Counted from the stretch's first letter, positions 52,876 to 62,861 are shown. The stretch is DNA of 64,000 nucleotides from Myxococcus xanthus (GCF_006402735.1 NZ_CP017174.1:8226001-8290000), one strand, 5' to 3'. The notes: generated by a model not told the origin, from the letters alone. Made by a program: numbers and translations.

Positions 52876-53961
52876 ATGGACATCCATCTGGCGGAGGAGA
52901 TCCGCAAGCAGGTTGAAGAGGCCTTCCGCAAGCGCGGCCGGGTCAACATCGTCATCGCGGGCCGCAGCGGCGTGGGCAAGAGCACGCTGGTCAACGCGGT
53001 GTTCCACGGCCGCATCGCGGACACCGGCCAGGGCCGCCCCGTCACGAAGGAGACGCGCGAGTACACGAAGGACGGCATCCCCGTCAGCATCCTCGACACC
53101 CGCGGCCTGGAGATGGGTGCCTTCCAGGAGACGCTGAAGCTGCTGGAGGAGCTGGTGGCCGCGCGCGCCAAGGACGCGGACGCCACGCGCCACCTGCACT
53201 GCGCCTGGCTGTGCATCAGCGAGGACTCGCGCCGCGTGGAGGACGGGGACGTGAAGGCGGTGGAGATGCTCGCGCGGCACATGCCGGTGGTCGTCGTGGT
53301 CACCAAGGCGCGCAGCGACCAGGGCTTCCGCGCGGAGGTGCAGAAGCTGCTGCCCATGGCCCGTAACGTCATGCGCGTGCGCGCGCTCCAGGAGACGGAC
53401 GACGAGGGCCATACGCTCCAGCCCAAGGGCCTGGTGGAGCTCGTCGAGCTCACCATGGAGCTGGTTCCCGAAGCCCAACGCAACGCCTTCGCCGCCGCCC
53501 AGCGCGTGAGCATTGGCCAGAAGCGCAAGCGCGCGCACGGCATCGTCGCCAGCGCCGCGGCCGCCGCCGGCCTCATTGGAGCCGTGCCCATCCCTTTCGC
53601 CGACGCCGCCCTGCTCGTCCCCACGCAGGTCGGAATGCTGGCGGGGGTGAGTAGCGTCTTCGGCCTCCCGCTGACGGAGGCCTTCCTCTCCACGCTGGTG
53701 GGCGCGGGCATCACCGGCCTGGGCGCGACATTTACCGGCCAGTCCATCGTGTCCGGACTGCTGAAGCTCGTCCCGGGCCCGGGCACGGCGATTGGCGCGC
53801 TCATCTCCGCCACCACCGCCACCGCGCTCACCACGCTGTTTGGCGAGGCCTACGTCGCCGTCCTCTCCAAGTTGATGGAGAAGCGCTGTGGTGAGTTGCC
53901 CACGGAGGAGGAGGTCATCCAGGCCTTCCGCGAGGAGATGTCCCTGCGCGGCGCCGCGTAG
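52876..53961 (+). CDS. GTPase with DUF697 membrane domain
   Basis: 361 residues, ATG at 52876. N-terminal G domain (about 20-190): G1 GRSGVGKST, G3 DTRGLE, G4 VVTKAR (Thr-Lys-x-Arg in place of NKxD, as in some Era/YcjX relatives). C-terminal half is the DUF697 domain with hydrophobic helices (IVASAAAAAGLIGAVPIPFA, TGLGATFTGQSIVSGLLKLV). Such proteins associate with the inner membrane. Function unknown. It follows the sdp operon by 273 bp and may be unrelated to it. Convergent with dbpA, stops 9 bp apart. Confidence 0.88.
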   Translation: MDIHLAEEIRKQVEEAFRKRGRVNIVIAGRSGVGKSTLVNAVFHGRIADTGQGRPVTKETREYTKDGIPVSILDTRGLEMGAFQETLKLLEELVAARAKDADATRHLHCAWLCISEDSRRVEDGDVKAVEMLARHMPVVVVVTKARSDQGFRAEVQKLLPMARNVMRVRALQETDDEGHTLQPKGLVELVELTMELVPEAQRNAFAAAQRVSIGQKRKRAHGIVASAAAAAGLIGAVPIPFADAALLVPTQVGMLAGVSSVFGLPLTEAFLSTLVGAGITGLGATFTGQSIVSGLLKLVPGPGTAIGALISATTATALTTLFGEAYVAVLSKLMEKRCGELPTEEEVIQAFREEMSLRGAA

Positions 53962-53970
53962 ACGCCCGGG

Positions 53971-55356
53971 CTACTTCACGCGCTCGATTTTGTACCGGCG
54001 GCCCTTGATGCGGCCTTCGCTCAGCCGCTGGAAGGCCACCCGCGACACGCGCCGGGCGACGGCGACGTAGGCCACGTGGTCCTGGATTTCAATCTTGCCC
54101 ACGTCGGTCGCTTCGAGCCCGCCCGCCTCGCCCGTGAGCGCGCCCAGGATGTCGCCGGGCCGCATCTTGTCCTTGCGTCCGGCGGAGATGTAGAGCGTGT
54201 CCCACGTCGTCTCCAAAGACACCGCGTTGCGAGGATCCGCCGAGGGCAGTGACTCCACGTCCCCGCGCTCCAGCTTCACGCCGGTGGCCAGTTGGATGTC
54301 GTCCACCTTGCGGCCGTCGCGAGGCGTGACGATGGAGACGGCCAGGCCCGCGCGGCCCGCCCGGCCCGTGCGGCCGATGCGGTGCACGTAGGGCTCGGCC
54401 TGCATGGGCAGGTCGAAGTTGATGACGGCGTCCAGCGCCTCCACGTCGATGCCGCGTCCCGCCACGTCCGTGGCGATGAGCACCCGCGTGCTCTGGTTGC
54501 GGAACTTCGCCATCACCCGGTCGCGCTCGAACTGCTCTAAATCCCCCTGGAGTCCGTCCACGCTGACGCCCGCCGCGGAGAGCGACTTCTTCAGCTCCAC
54601 CACCGTCGCCTTGAGGTTGCAGAAGACGATGGCGGACGCCGGCTGGTAGTGCCGGAGGATGCGCAGCAGCAGGGCCTGCTTCTCCTCGGGCTCGCAGTCG
54701 TAGCGCACCTGCTGGATGTCGGGACCCGCGGTGGTGGACTCCACCGTGACGCGGACGGGTTGACGCTGGAAGTTGCGGCTCAGCGCCTCGATGTCCGGCG
54801 GGAAGGTGGCCGAGAAGAGCACCGTCTGCCGCCGTGGCGGTATGACCCCGAGGATGCGTTCCATGTCCTCGCGGAAGCCCATGTCGAGCATCCGGTCCGC
54901 CTCGTCGAGCACCACCGTGGACAGCTGCCGCGTCTCCAGCGCATCGCGGTCCAACACATCCAGCACCCGGCCCGGCGTCCCCACCGCCAGGTGCGCGCCC
55001 TTCTCCAGCGCCTCCAACTGCGGACGGATGGGCTGGCCGCCCGCGAGCACCAGCACCTGGAGCCCGGGCAGCCGCCGTCCCAGCCTGCGAATCTCGCCCG
55101 CCACCTGCGCGCACAGCTCACGCGTCGGGCACAGCACCAGCGCCTGCACCTTGCGGTGCTGCAACTGGACTTTCTGGAGGAGTGGCAGCGCGAAGGCCGC
55201 CGTCTTGCCGCTGCCCGTCTGAGCCTGGCCGACCAGGTCCCTGCCCTGGAGCAGCACCGGGATGCTCTGCGCCTGGATGGGCGTGGCCGTCTTGAAGTCG
55301 AGCTCCTCCAGGACCTGGAGCAGGGGGGGAGATAGCGCGAGCGCGGAAAAATCCAT
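53971..55356 (-). CDS. dbpA: DEAD-box RNA helicase DbpA
   Basis: 461 residues from the ATG at 55356. Helicase motifs in order: Q motif (FKTATPIQAQSIP), I AQTGSGKT, Ia PTRELC, Ib TPGR, II DEAD, III SAT, V ATDVAGRGIDV, VI HRIGRTGRAG. The C-terminal about 75 residues (RPGDILGALTGEAGGLEATD ... GKIEIQDHVAYVAV) form the DbpA-type RNA-binding domain that recognises hairpin 92 of 23S rRNA. It acts in assembly of the large ribosomal subunit. Confidence 0.95.
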   Translation of the reverse strand: MDFSALALSPPLLQVLEELDFKTATPIQAQSIPVLLQGRDLVGQAQTGSGKTAAFALPLLQKVQLQHRKVQALVLCPTRELCAQVAGEIRRLGRRLPGLQVLVLAGGQPIRPQLEALEKGAHLAVGTPGRVLDVLDRDALETRQLSTVVLDEADRMLDMGFREDMERILGVIPPRRQTVLFSATFPPDIEALSRNFQRQPVRVTVESTTAGPDIQQVRYDCEPEEKQALLLRILRHYQPASAIVFCNLKATVVELKKSLSAAGVSVDGLQGDLEQFERDRVMAKFRNQSTRVLIATDVAGRGIDVEALDAVINFDLPMQAEPYVHRIGRTGRAGRAGLAVSIVTPRDGRKVDDIQLATGVKLERGDVESLPSADPRNAVSLETTWDTLYISAGRKDKMRPGDILGALTGEAGGLEATDVGKIEIQDHVAYVAVARRVSRVAFQRLSEGRIKGRRYKIERVK

Positions 55357-55712
55357 TCGAGGCCTCGATGAGCGGAGGCACGAAAGGAGCCTCGGGTTCT
55401 GCAGGCCCCATGTCACACCCAGCGAAGGCAGGACAAGTGAAGCCGCCGACCTCGCCCAGCCGCCCGCACCGGATTGCCCGGCGCACCTTCCGCGCAAAAT
55501 CAAGCTTTACCTGAAATCACCAACGCCTCCACGCCCTCCTTCCGCGTCCGACTGGCCATGCTGTCCACCCTTGTGCTCGCCACCGCCGGTAGCGGCATGA
55601 AAGAGCCGTCCGCCGTGAAACCGCACGCCCCCTGACAGTGCGAGCGGCCGGCAGCGCATGCACAAGGAAGTCCTGTTAAGTGGCGCTATCCAAATCTTCT
55701 GGAGAACCCCAA
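55357..55712. other. Intergenic region between dbpA and DUF6209-like gene
   Basis: Divergent promoter region of 356 bp. I see no credible small gene. Two stretches are relatively AT-rich (about 55490-55530 and 55670-55715), which may mark the two promoters. No strong hairpin or repeat was noticed. Confidence 0.5.
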
Positions 55713-56642
55713 ATGAAGACGTCTGTCTGGAAGTATCTGGCCCTCGCGTTGCCGCTGATGGCGGCCTGTGGCGGAGCTCCTCAGCAGCAGGAGGAGACGT
55801 CTGCCAACTCCACGGAGTCACAGCAGGCGCCGCTCACCACGCCCACCGCCACGGTGCGCTTCCTCAACGGCTGGACGCATTCGCAGCACGGCGCCATCGT
55901 CCGCGGCGGCACGCTCGTCGTCGACTACGACCTGTACCGGATGACGGACTGTCACCACAGCACCTACGCCGGCCAGCAGGCGTGGGACACGCTGGCCTAT
56001 GTCCGCTTCCTCCCCAGCGGCCAGCTCTTCAGCGGCAGCGTGAAGCAGGCCACGGGCAGCACCTCGTTCGTGAACAAGCCCTTCGAGGTGACAGTGCCCT
56101 CGGACGCCACGAGCGTGGAGACGTGGTTCTTCACCTCCGGCCGCACCTGCGCGCCGAAGTACGACAGCAACTACGGCCAGAACTACGTCTTCCCCGTGGA
56201 AGCGCAGTCGCCCTCCGCGGTGGTGTGGGCCGGTGACTGGGGCGGCAGCTTCGCGCGCGACTGCGAGCACCGCGACGGGTTGGCGGACCCCATCGTCATC
56301 GACAGCTACGTCATGGAGCGCGCCTGCAAGTTCGTGGACGCGGACGTGTACGTGCCCGGCGTGACGGATACCGCCACCGCGCGTCCGCAGCTCATCCATG
56401 CGCAGGTGGAGTTCAGCGTGGACGGCGCGACCACGCAGCACCAGTGGCTGGCCTACCAGGGTCGGGTGGGCAACAACTACCGATACCGCTGGAACCTCGC
56501 CGCGGAACCGCTCGCGTATACGCCATGGAACGCCTATGCATTCGGGTTCCGCTATTCAACGGACGGCGTGAGCTGGTATCGCATCGCGAGCGGCGCTGGC
56601 CCCACGGGCGGCCCCGCGCGGACCGTTCAGCGTAGCTTCTGA
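55713..56642 (+). CDS. DUF6209-like lipoprotein
   Basis: 309 residues from the ATG at 55713 (TGGAG eight bases upstream). Lipobox MAACG after a short leader. A Gln/Glu/Ser linker is followed by beta-rich sequence with RFLNGWTHSQHGAIVRGGTL, VDYDLYRMTDC, and SVETWFFTSG, then a second half with VEFSVDGATTQHQW and FGFRYSTDGVSWYRIA. I think it belongs to DUF6209, a family I recall from myxobacteria, with moderate certainty. Envelope protein, function unknown. Confidence 0.68.
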   Translation: MKTSVWKYLALALPLMAACGGAPQQQEETSANSTESQQAPLTTPTATVRFLNGWTHSQHGAIVRGGTLVVDYDLYRMTDCHHSTYAGQQAWDTLAYVRFLPSGQLFSGSVKQATGSTSFVNKPFEVTVPSDATSVETWFFTSGRTCAPKYDSNYGQNYVFPVEAQSPSAVVWAGDWGGSFARDCEHRDGLADPIVIDSYVMERACKFVDADVYVPGVTDTATARPQLIHAQVEFSVDGATTQHQWLAYQGRVGNNYRYRWNLAAEPLAYTPWNAYAFGFRYSTDGVSWYRIASGAGPTGGPARTVQRSF

Positions 56643-56801
56643 GCCGGTCCGCCGCTGTTGACTGCCGCTGGGGCCCCACGCTTCAGCAGCACGTCGGAAG
56701 AGGCGACGTGACAAGAAGTGTTCCCCTGAGAAGGCGAGCGCACTGCTCCCATCATTCCAGCGGGGCCACACCGGGGCCGGGCCCAGGAAAGGGAACGCGA
56801 A

Positions 56802-58301
56802 ATGACCGAAGGCACTCCACGCGTGACGGAACGGATTTCCACGGGCATTCCAGGCCTCGACACCGTGCTGCACGGAGGCTTCCGCAAGGCCCGCACCTAC
56901 ATGCTGATGGGCCTTCCGGGCTCGGGGAAGACCATCTTCGCCAATCAGGTGTGCTTCCACCACGCGAAGCGCCACGGCGGGCGCGTGCTCTACCTGACGC
57001 TGCTGGCGGAGTCGCACACGGAGCTGGTCGGCAACCTCGCCTCGCTGTCCTACTTCGACCCCACGCTGCTGCCCAACGCCATCACCTACCTGAGCGCCTT
57101 CACCGTGCTGGAGCAGGGCGGACTGGACGCGTTGGCGGAGCTCATCCGCAAGGAGACGAAGAACCACCAGGCCACGCTGCTCGTGCTGGACGGACTGGTG
57201 GCCGCGGAGGAGGTGGCGCCGTCGCAGCAGGCCATCAAGAAGTTCATCCATGGCCTCCAGGTCGTGACGGGCCTCATGGGCTGCACGACGCTGATTCTCA
57301 CCACCGGCCGCGGACAGGGCCTGCGCGCCGAACACACCATGGTGGACGGGCTGCTGCTGCTCCGTCAGCGCATGTTCGGCGTGCGTGCCGTGCGCGAGCT
57401 GTTCGTGCGCAAGTTCCGTGGCAGCCCCTATCTGCTGGGCAAGCACAGCTTCGACATCACCCAGGACGGCATCATCATCTATCCCCGCCTGGAGTCGCTC
57501 GCGGAGTCCGGGCCTCCGCCGGGGCCGCCGCTGGACGCGAAGTGCGCGTTCGGCATCCCCGGGATGGACGCGATGCTGACCGGGGGCGTGGCCCAGGGCT
57601 CGACGACCATCCTCCTGGGGCCGTCGGGCAGCGGCAAGACGCTGCTGGGGTTGAACTTCCTCGCGGAGGGCGCCCGGCGGGGCGAGCGCGTCCACTACTT
57701 CGCCTTCTACGACTCCCCCGAGCGGATGGTGGCGCAGGCGGCGGGCATCGGGCTCGACCTCAAGCCCCTCATCGACCGGGGCGACTTCGAGGTCAGCTTC
57801 CGGCCGCCCACGGAGAACCTGCTGGACAAGCTGGGCGTGCAACTGCTGGACATCATCCGGACCCGCGGCGTGCGCCGGCTCTTCCTGGACGGCTACGACG
57901 CGCTCCGCAGGGCGGCCGTCCGGCAGTCCCGCGTGTCGCGCTTCCTGGCCGCGCTGGTCAATGAGTGCCGCATGCGCGGCGTGACGCTGCTCTACTCCGT
58001 CGAATCGGTCTCCGCGTTTGGCCCGGAGGTGACCTTCCCGATGAGGGGCATCTCCATGGTGGCGGAGAACGTCCTCTTCCTCCGCCAGGCCGAGCTGGAC
58101 TCCCGGCTGCGCCGCTTCGTCACGGTGCTGAAGCTGCGCAACAGCCCGCACGACACCTCCCTGCGCGAGCTGTGCATCAGCACGAAGGGGATGGAGGTGA
58201 CGGGTGCCTTCACGGATGTCGAGGCGATGATGACCGGCGTGCCACGGTCGACCACGTGGTCCGAGCCCCGGCGTCCCGGCGGCGGGCGCCAGGAGCCGTA
58301 G
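56802..58301 (+). CDS. KaiC-like two-domain RecA-type ATPase
   Basis: 499 residues, ATG at 56802. Two RecA-like domains: I (about 8-240) with Walker A GLPGSGKT and Walker B LLVLDGL; II (about 248-480) with GPSGSGKT and RLFLDGYDALRR. This is the layout of KaiC. The clock phospho-sites of cyanobacterial KaiC (adjacent Ser-Thr near the C-terminus) are not clearly there. No KaiA or KaiB gene is present. The receiver gene starts 2 bp after the stop, so the KaiC-like ATPase and receiver probably act in one signalling path. Confidence 0.9.
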   Translation: MTEGTPRVTERISTGIPGLDTVLHGGFRKARTYMLMGLPGSGKTIFANQVCFHHAKRHGGRVLYLTLLAESHTELVGNLASLSYFDPTLLPNAITYLSAFTVLEQGGLDALAELIRKETKNHQATLLVLDGLVAAEEVAPSQQAIKKFIHGLQVVTGLMGCTTLILTTGRGQGLRAEHTMVDGLLLLRQRMFGVRAVRELFVRKFRGSPYLLGKHSFDITQDGIIIYPRLESLAESGPPPGPPLDAKCAFGIPGMDAMLTGGVAQGSTTILLGPSGSGKTLLGLNFLAEGARRGERVHYFAFYDSPERMVAQAAGIGLDLKPLIDRGDFEVSFRPPTENLLDKLGVQLLDIIRTRGVRRLFLDGYDALRRAAVRQSRVSRFLAALVNECRMRGVTLLYSVESVSAFGPEVTFPMRGISMVAENVLFLRQAELDSRLRRFVTVLKLRNSPHDTSLRELCISTKGMEVTGAFTDVEAMMTGVPRSTTWSEPRRPGGGRQEP

Positions 58302-58303
58302 GC

Positions 58304-58669
58304 ATGGGCCCCATCCTCATCGTCGATGACGAGTTCGGCATCGTCGAGGCCATGCGCGACCTCCTGAGCGACGAAGGCTACCGGACCGCCATCGCGCTCA
58401 ATGGGAAGGAGGCCTTGGAGCGGATGGCCGAGGAGCGCCCCTGCCTGGTGCTGCTCGACTACATGATGCCGGTGATGAACGGCCCGGCCCTGCTGGAGGC
58501 GATGGAGCGCAATCCCCTGCTGCGCGACATCCCGGTGGTGATGATGAGCGCCAGCCCGCCGGACTACTGGAAGCACCTGCGCTGCGCGGCCTTCCTGCCC
58601 AAGCCCTTTTCCCTGGATGGGCTGCTGGTGGTGGTGAGGCGCTTCGCCCAGGGAGCCATCCTCCAGTAG
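58304..58669 (+). CDS. Single-domain response regulator
   Basis: 121 residues from the ATG at 58304, 2 bp after the KaiC-like stop. A lone receiver: acidic pair in ILIVDDEFG, phospho-acceptor Asp in LVLLDYMMPVMNG, Ser/Thr switch in VVMMSAS and conserved Lys in FLPKPFSLDGL. No output domain. Likely works with the KaiC-like ATPase by phosphotransfer or binding; the cognate kinase is unknown. Confidence 0.92.
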   Translation: MGPILIVDDEFGIVEAMRDLLSDEGYRTAIALNGKEALERMAEERPCLVLLDYMMPVMNGPALLEAMERNPLLRDIPVVMMSASPPDYWKHLRCAAFLPKPFSLDGLLVVVRRFAQGAILQ

Positions 58670-58769
58670 CGCGCCTCACCGCCCTGCGGCCTGACAGGCA
58701 GCCGACGCTTTTCGCTGAACGGTGTTCCTCCCGAGCGCCCGACCCCTGGCTTCTGCCAGACTGCGCGCC

Positions 58770-59879
<1,110 letters not shown>

Positions 59880-59906
59880 AGGCGCGGTGGCCGGAGTGCC
59901 ACGCAC

Positions 59907-59931
59907 GCTCCCGGCGCCCTGCACCGGGAGC
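59907..59931. terminator. Hairpin between nagZ and convergent lipoprotein gene
   Basis: GCTCCCGG (59907-59914) pairs with CCGGGAGC (59924-59931) around a 9-nt loop, between the two convergent stop codons. No T tract. Confidence 0.55.
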
Positions 59932-59972
59932 GGCTGGAAGGGGCGGCGCGAAACGTCCGCCCCGGGGTGACT

Positions 59973-60464
59973 TCAGCGACGGTGGGGGCCGCTGCGGTCC
60001 TGCCAGCCCAGCGGGCTGTAGCCGTTGTAGTGGCCACCCCGCTTGCCGCCCAGCGCCGCGCCGTCCTCACCACCCAGGCCCTGGGCCGCGGGCGAGTACG
60101 CGGCGCCGCCCTCCACGTGGTACCGGTCACCCATCATCTTCCCGGCGTCGTCCACGATGGAGCGGCCCTGGGTGCCGTCGTTCTTCGCCGTGCGCGGGTC
60201 GATGCTGGAGCCAATCTGGTCGATGGTGCCGTTGTAGCCCCGGTTCGCCGGCAGCGTCCAAGGAGGCAGCGGCTTGTTGGTGTTGCCACCCTCGATGTTC
60301 TTCATCGAATCGGGCTGGTCACCGCGCTGGGCGACGAGGCTGCCCCGCGGCTCATCCGGCTGAGTGCCACCCGTCTCCGGAAGGCCCCGGCAGCCCACGG
60401 CCAGAACCGCGCCCGCCACCAATGCCGCCACCGAACCCCACCGCCGAATATTCCGCTCGCGCAT
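59973..60464 (-). CDS. Small lipoprotein, Gly/Asp-rich
   Basis: 163 residues from the ATG at 60464, preceded by GGAGGAG at good spacing; the frame is open upstream but not coding. Lipobox AVGCR after a hydrophobic leader (WGSVAALVAGAVLAVGC). Mature part is hydrophilic with many Gly, Asp and Asn and ends in Gly/His-rich residues. No family recognised. Confidence 0.7.
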   Translation of the reverse strand: MRERNIRRWGSVAALVAGAVLAVGCRGLPETGGTQPDEPRGSLVAQRGDQPDSMKNIEGGNTNKPLPPWTLPANRGYNGTIDQIGSSIDPRTAKNDGTQGRSIVDDAGKMMGDRYHVEGGAAYSPAAQGLGGEDGAALGGKRGGHYNGYSPLGWQDRSGPHRR

Positions 60465-60767
60465 GTCGACTCCTCCGAGTCCCTTCAATCTGGTTGCTCG
60501 TACTTCCCGAAGATGGGGCACGCCGGGCATGGAGACCACGGGGTGACTCCATGTCCGCATGACGACGGACCGCCCGAACCCCACATATAGCCCCAGCGGC
60601 GACGGGGAGCAGCCCTCTTCGGCGCTCCCAGCGCCCGCTCCGCTGAGGGCTTCTTCTTCGTCGAGGAAGCCCACTTCGAGGTCGCGGGCTTCTTCCCCGC
60701 CCGGAGCCGCCGGGCCCAATGGCGATTGCTTGCTGGAAGACGTCTGGGCCGACGTCCGCCCAGAGAG
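60465..60767. other. Gap downstream of bcp with residual Lys-rich reading frame
   Basis: 303 bp between the bcp stop and the lipoprotein start. On the minus strand a different frame continues directly past the bcp stop with a Lys/Ala-rich sequence (for example GKKPATSKWASSTKKKPSAE and APKRAAPRRRWG) before stopping at 60485. This looks like the further part of the basic tail, put out of frame. The rest holds the promoter of the lipoprotein gene. Confidence 0.5.
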
Positions 60768-61538
60768 CTACTTCCTGGAGGCCTTCTTCGCCGCCGCGGA
60801 CTTCTTCGCGGGCGCCGCCTTCTTACCGGCGCCCGGCTTCTTCCCGGCCGAGGTCTTCTTCGCGGTCGCGGGCTTCTTCGCAGTCGCGGCCTTCTTCGCC
60901 GCACGGGGTGCCTTGGCGGCCGGAGCCGCCTTCTTCGCCGTCGCCTTCTTGGTCGCGGCGGGCTTCCCCGTGACAGTCTTTCCCGCCGGAGCCTTCTTCG
61001 CGGCGGCCACCTTCTTCCCCGCGGGCGCCTTCTTCGCGGCGGACTTCTTCTCAGCACCGGCCGCCGCCGGAGCTTCGCCCTTCAGCGCGGCCAGCACCTC
61101 GGCGACGTGGCCGTTCACCTTCACCTTGGGCCACACCTGCTTCAGCACGCCATCCGGGCCGATGAGGAACGTCGCCCGGGTGATGCCCAGGAACTTGCGG
61201 CCATAGAGCGACTTCTCCCCCCAGACGCCGTAGGCCTCGGACAACGTGTGGTCCACGTCGGCCAGCAGCGGGAAGGGCAGGTTGAACTTGGTCGCGAACT
61301 TCCGGTGGCTCGCGGTGCTGTCCGCGGACACGCCCAGCACCACCGCGCCCGCGGCCTCCAGCGCCGAGTGCTCGTCACGGAAGCCACATGCCTCCACGGT
61401 GCATCCGGGGGTGTCGTCCTTCGGATAGAAGTAGAGGACGACACTCCGGCCCGCGAACTGCGCGAGCGATACCGGGTTTCCATCCTGGTCGGCGAGTTGG
61501 AACGCGGGGGCCTGGTCACCTGCTTGGGGCATGGGCAT
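60768..61538 (-). CDS. bcp: Bcp-type peroxiredoxin with histone-H1-like basic tail
   Basis: 256 residues, ATG at 61538 (ATG at 61532 also possible). Residues 1-153 are a complete thioredoxin-fold peroxiredoxin of the Bcp/PrxQ type: DDTPGCTVEACGFRDE with peroxidatic Cys46 and resolving Cys51, ADSTASHRKFATKFNLPFPL, and YGVWGEKSLYGRKFLGITRA. Residues 154-256 are a repetitive Lys/Ala/Pro tail (A-K-K-A units) like histone H1 or the DNA-binding tails of some bacterial proteins. Bcp normally ends near residue 155. The tail may tether a peroxide-reducing enzyme to DNA or to other polyanions; this is inference. Confidence 0.93.
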   Translation of the reverse strand: MPMPQAGDQAPAFQLADQDGNPVSLAQFAGRSVVLYFYPKDDTPGCTVEACGFRDEHSALEAAGAVVLGVSADSTASHRKFATKFNLPFPLLADVDHTLSEAYGVWGEKSLYGRKFLGITRATFLIGPDGVLKQVWPKVKVNGHVAEVLAALKGEAPAAAGAEKKSAAKKAPAGKKVAAAKKAPAGKTVTGKPAATKKATAKKAAPAAKAPRAAKKAATAKKPATAKKTSAGKKPGAGKKAAPAKKSAAAKKASRK

Positions 61539-61593
61539 GCGGGCTCATTAACCACAAAGCCCGCGCCACTCAACGTCCAGCGACAGCGCCCCG

Positions 61594-62100
61594 CTAGTGC
61601 GCGGGATGCCCCGCTTCACCGCCATGGTCATGGCCATGCTCCCCGGGCGGATGGCTGTGCGCCTCCAGCCGGACCAGCTCCTTCCGGCAGTCCGTCAGGG
61701 CCTGGTGCAAGGGCTCCCGGTCCGCGCCCTCCGGCGTCTGGCCCAGCCGTATCGCCAGGGCCTCGCACGCGGCGCGCTTGGTATCCACCTCCGACGTTCC
61801 GGGGCCCGTGGCGCCCGGCGTGGCCAGGGGGCGCGGCGGCAGCTTTCCCCGCAAGCGACGGATGGCGGCGATCCGCTGCTCCGCTTCCGGGCGGACCTTG
61901 GAGTCCTTGGGAATCGCCTCGAAGGCGTTGATGACGGGGTCCCATGCCGGGTCCAGGGGGGACACGCGGCGGTCAATCAGCTCGCGGTAGGACTTCTCTG
62001 CCTCCCGGAGCTGGTCGGGCCCCTTGTCGCAGCCAGGCGACAGAAGCAGACAGAGCGCGAGCGGTATGACGGCGGACAGCCGTCGGGTGGTCATCCTCAT
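61594..62100 (-). CDS. Lipoprotein with His-rich C-terminus
   Basis: 168 residues from the ATG at 62100 (GAGGAGA upstream). Lipobox LLSPGC. A helical middle part (about 25-145) has no named domain. The C-terminus is His-rich (HSHPPGEHGHDHGGEAGHPA), a likely nickel, cobalt or zinc binding patch. The gene is divergent from the NicO-like transporter across 61 bp, so the two may share control by metal. Confidence 0.78.
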   Translation of the reverse strand: MRMTTRRLSAVIPLALCLLLSPGCDKGPDQLREAEKSYRELIDRRVSPLDPAWDPVINAFEAIPKDSKVRPEAEQRIAAIRRLRGKLPPRPLATPGATGPGTSEVDTKRAACEALAIRLGQTPEGADREPLHQALTDCRKELVRLEAHSHPPGEHGHDHGGEAGHPAH

Positions 62101-62161
62101 GAAGGGTCGGTTCTCCTCTCCTGCTGGCCTCCCGATTGAAGCACGGCTAGGGTGCCGCGTC

Positions 62162-62809
62162 GTGCAGCCCATTCTCCTCGCCTTCCTGCTTGGCCTGTCC
62201 CAAGGCATGCTCCACGCCGTGGGCCCGGACCACTGCGCCGCCATGGCCACCCTCGGAACCCTGGGGGGAGGCCGGCGCCGCGCCGCCATCGCCACCGCCG
62301 TGCGGTTCGCGCTGGGACACGCCGTCATGCTGGGCGGCATCGCCGCGCTCTGCATCCTGGCGGGCGTGGGCCTTTCAGAGACCTTCGAGCGCTGGGCCGA
62401 GATTTTCGGCGGCGCCGTGCTGGTGGCCCTCGCAGTGGCCGCCCTGCTGTTCCCCAGCAGCCTGGACCACGGCCACCCGCACCTGCCCGGCCACACCCAG
62501 GAGCCTCACCAGCACGTGCACACGGTGAGCACCACCGCTGGCGCGCTGATGGCCGTCAGCGGCGTGCGCTCGCTGCTGCTGGCGCTGCCTCCCCTGCTGG
62601 TGGGTGGCAGCATGAGCGCGGCCGCATGGATGTACCTGCCCGGCTTCGCGCTGGGCATCCTCATCGGCATGGGCGTGGTGGGGCTGATTTTCGCGGAGGG
62701 CATCGCCCGGCTGAACGCGCAAATCACCCTCTGGGTGCAGCGCGTGGTGGCCGTGGGCTCCGGCGCGCTGGGCCTGTTCTGGATTGGCTCGCGGCTGGTC
62801 GGCGGCTGA
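62162..62809 (+). CDS. NicO/RcnA-like metal transporter
   Basis: 215 residues from a GTG at 62162; no clear ribosome-binding site, and the in-frame sequence upstream overlaps the divergent lipoprotein. Six membrane helices. The first two carry the family motifs GMLHAVGPDHCAAM (His-x4-Asp-His) and VRFALGHAVMLGG. A His-rich loop (DHGHPHLPGHTQEPHQHVHT) lies between helices 3 and 4. Members move nickel or cobalt across the inner membrane, in or out; the UreH/TauE-like relatives are an alternative. Cobalt would link with the B12 genes of this window only loosely. Confidence 0.8.
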   Translation: MQPILLAFLLGLSQGMLHAVGPDHCAAMATLGTLGGGRRRAAIATAVRFALGHAVMLGGIAALCILAGVGLSETFERWAEIFGGAVLVALAVAALLFPSSLDHGHPHLPGHTQEPHQHVHTVSTTAGALMAVSGVRSLLLALPPLLVGGSMSAAAWMYLPGFALGILIGMGVVGLIFAEGIARLNAQITLWVQRVVAVGSGALGLFWIGSRLVGG

Positions 62810-62861
62810 GCCCCGGCGCGGCGTCCCCACCCATGATGGCGGGGACGGACGGCGCGGCGGC

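Noticed and set aside
60780..61070. DNA-level tandem repeats looking like a small array
   Set aside because: They follow the codon pattern of the Lys/Ala-rich tail of the peroxiredoxin; unit length and spacing vary, so not a CRISPR or satellite.
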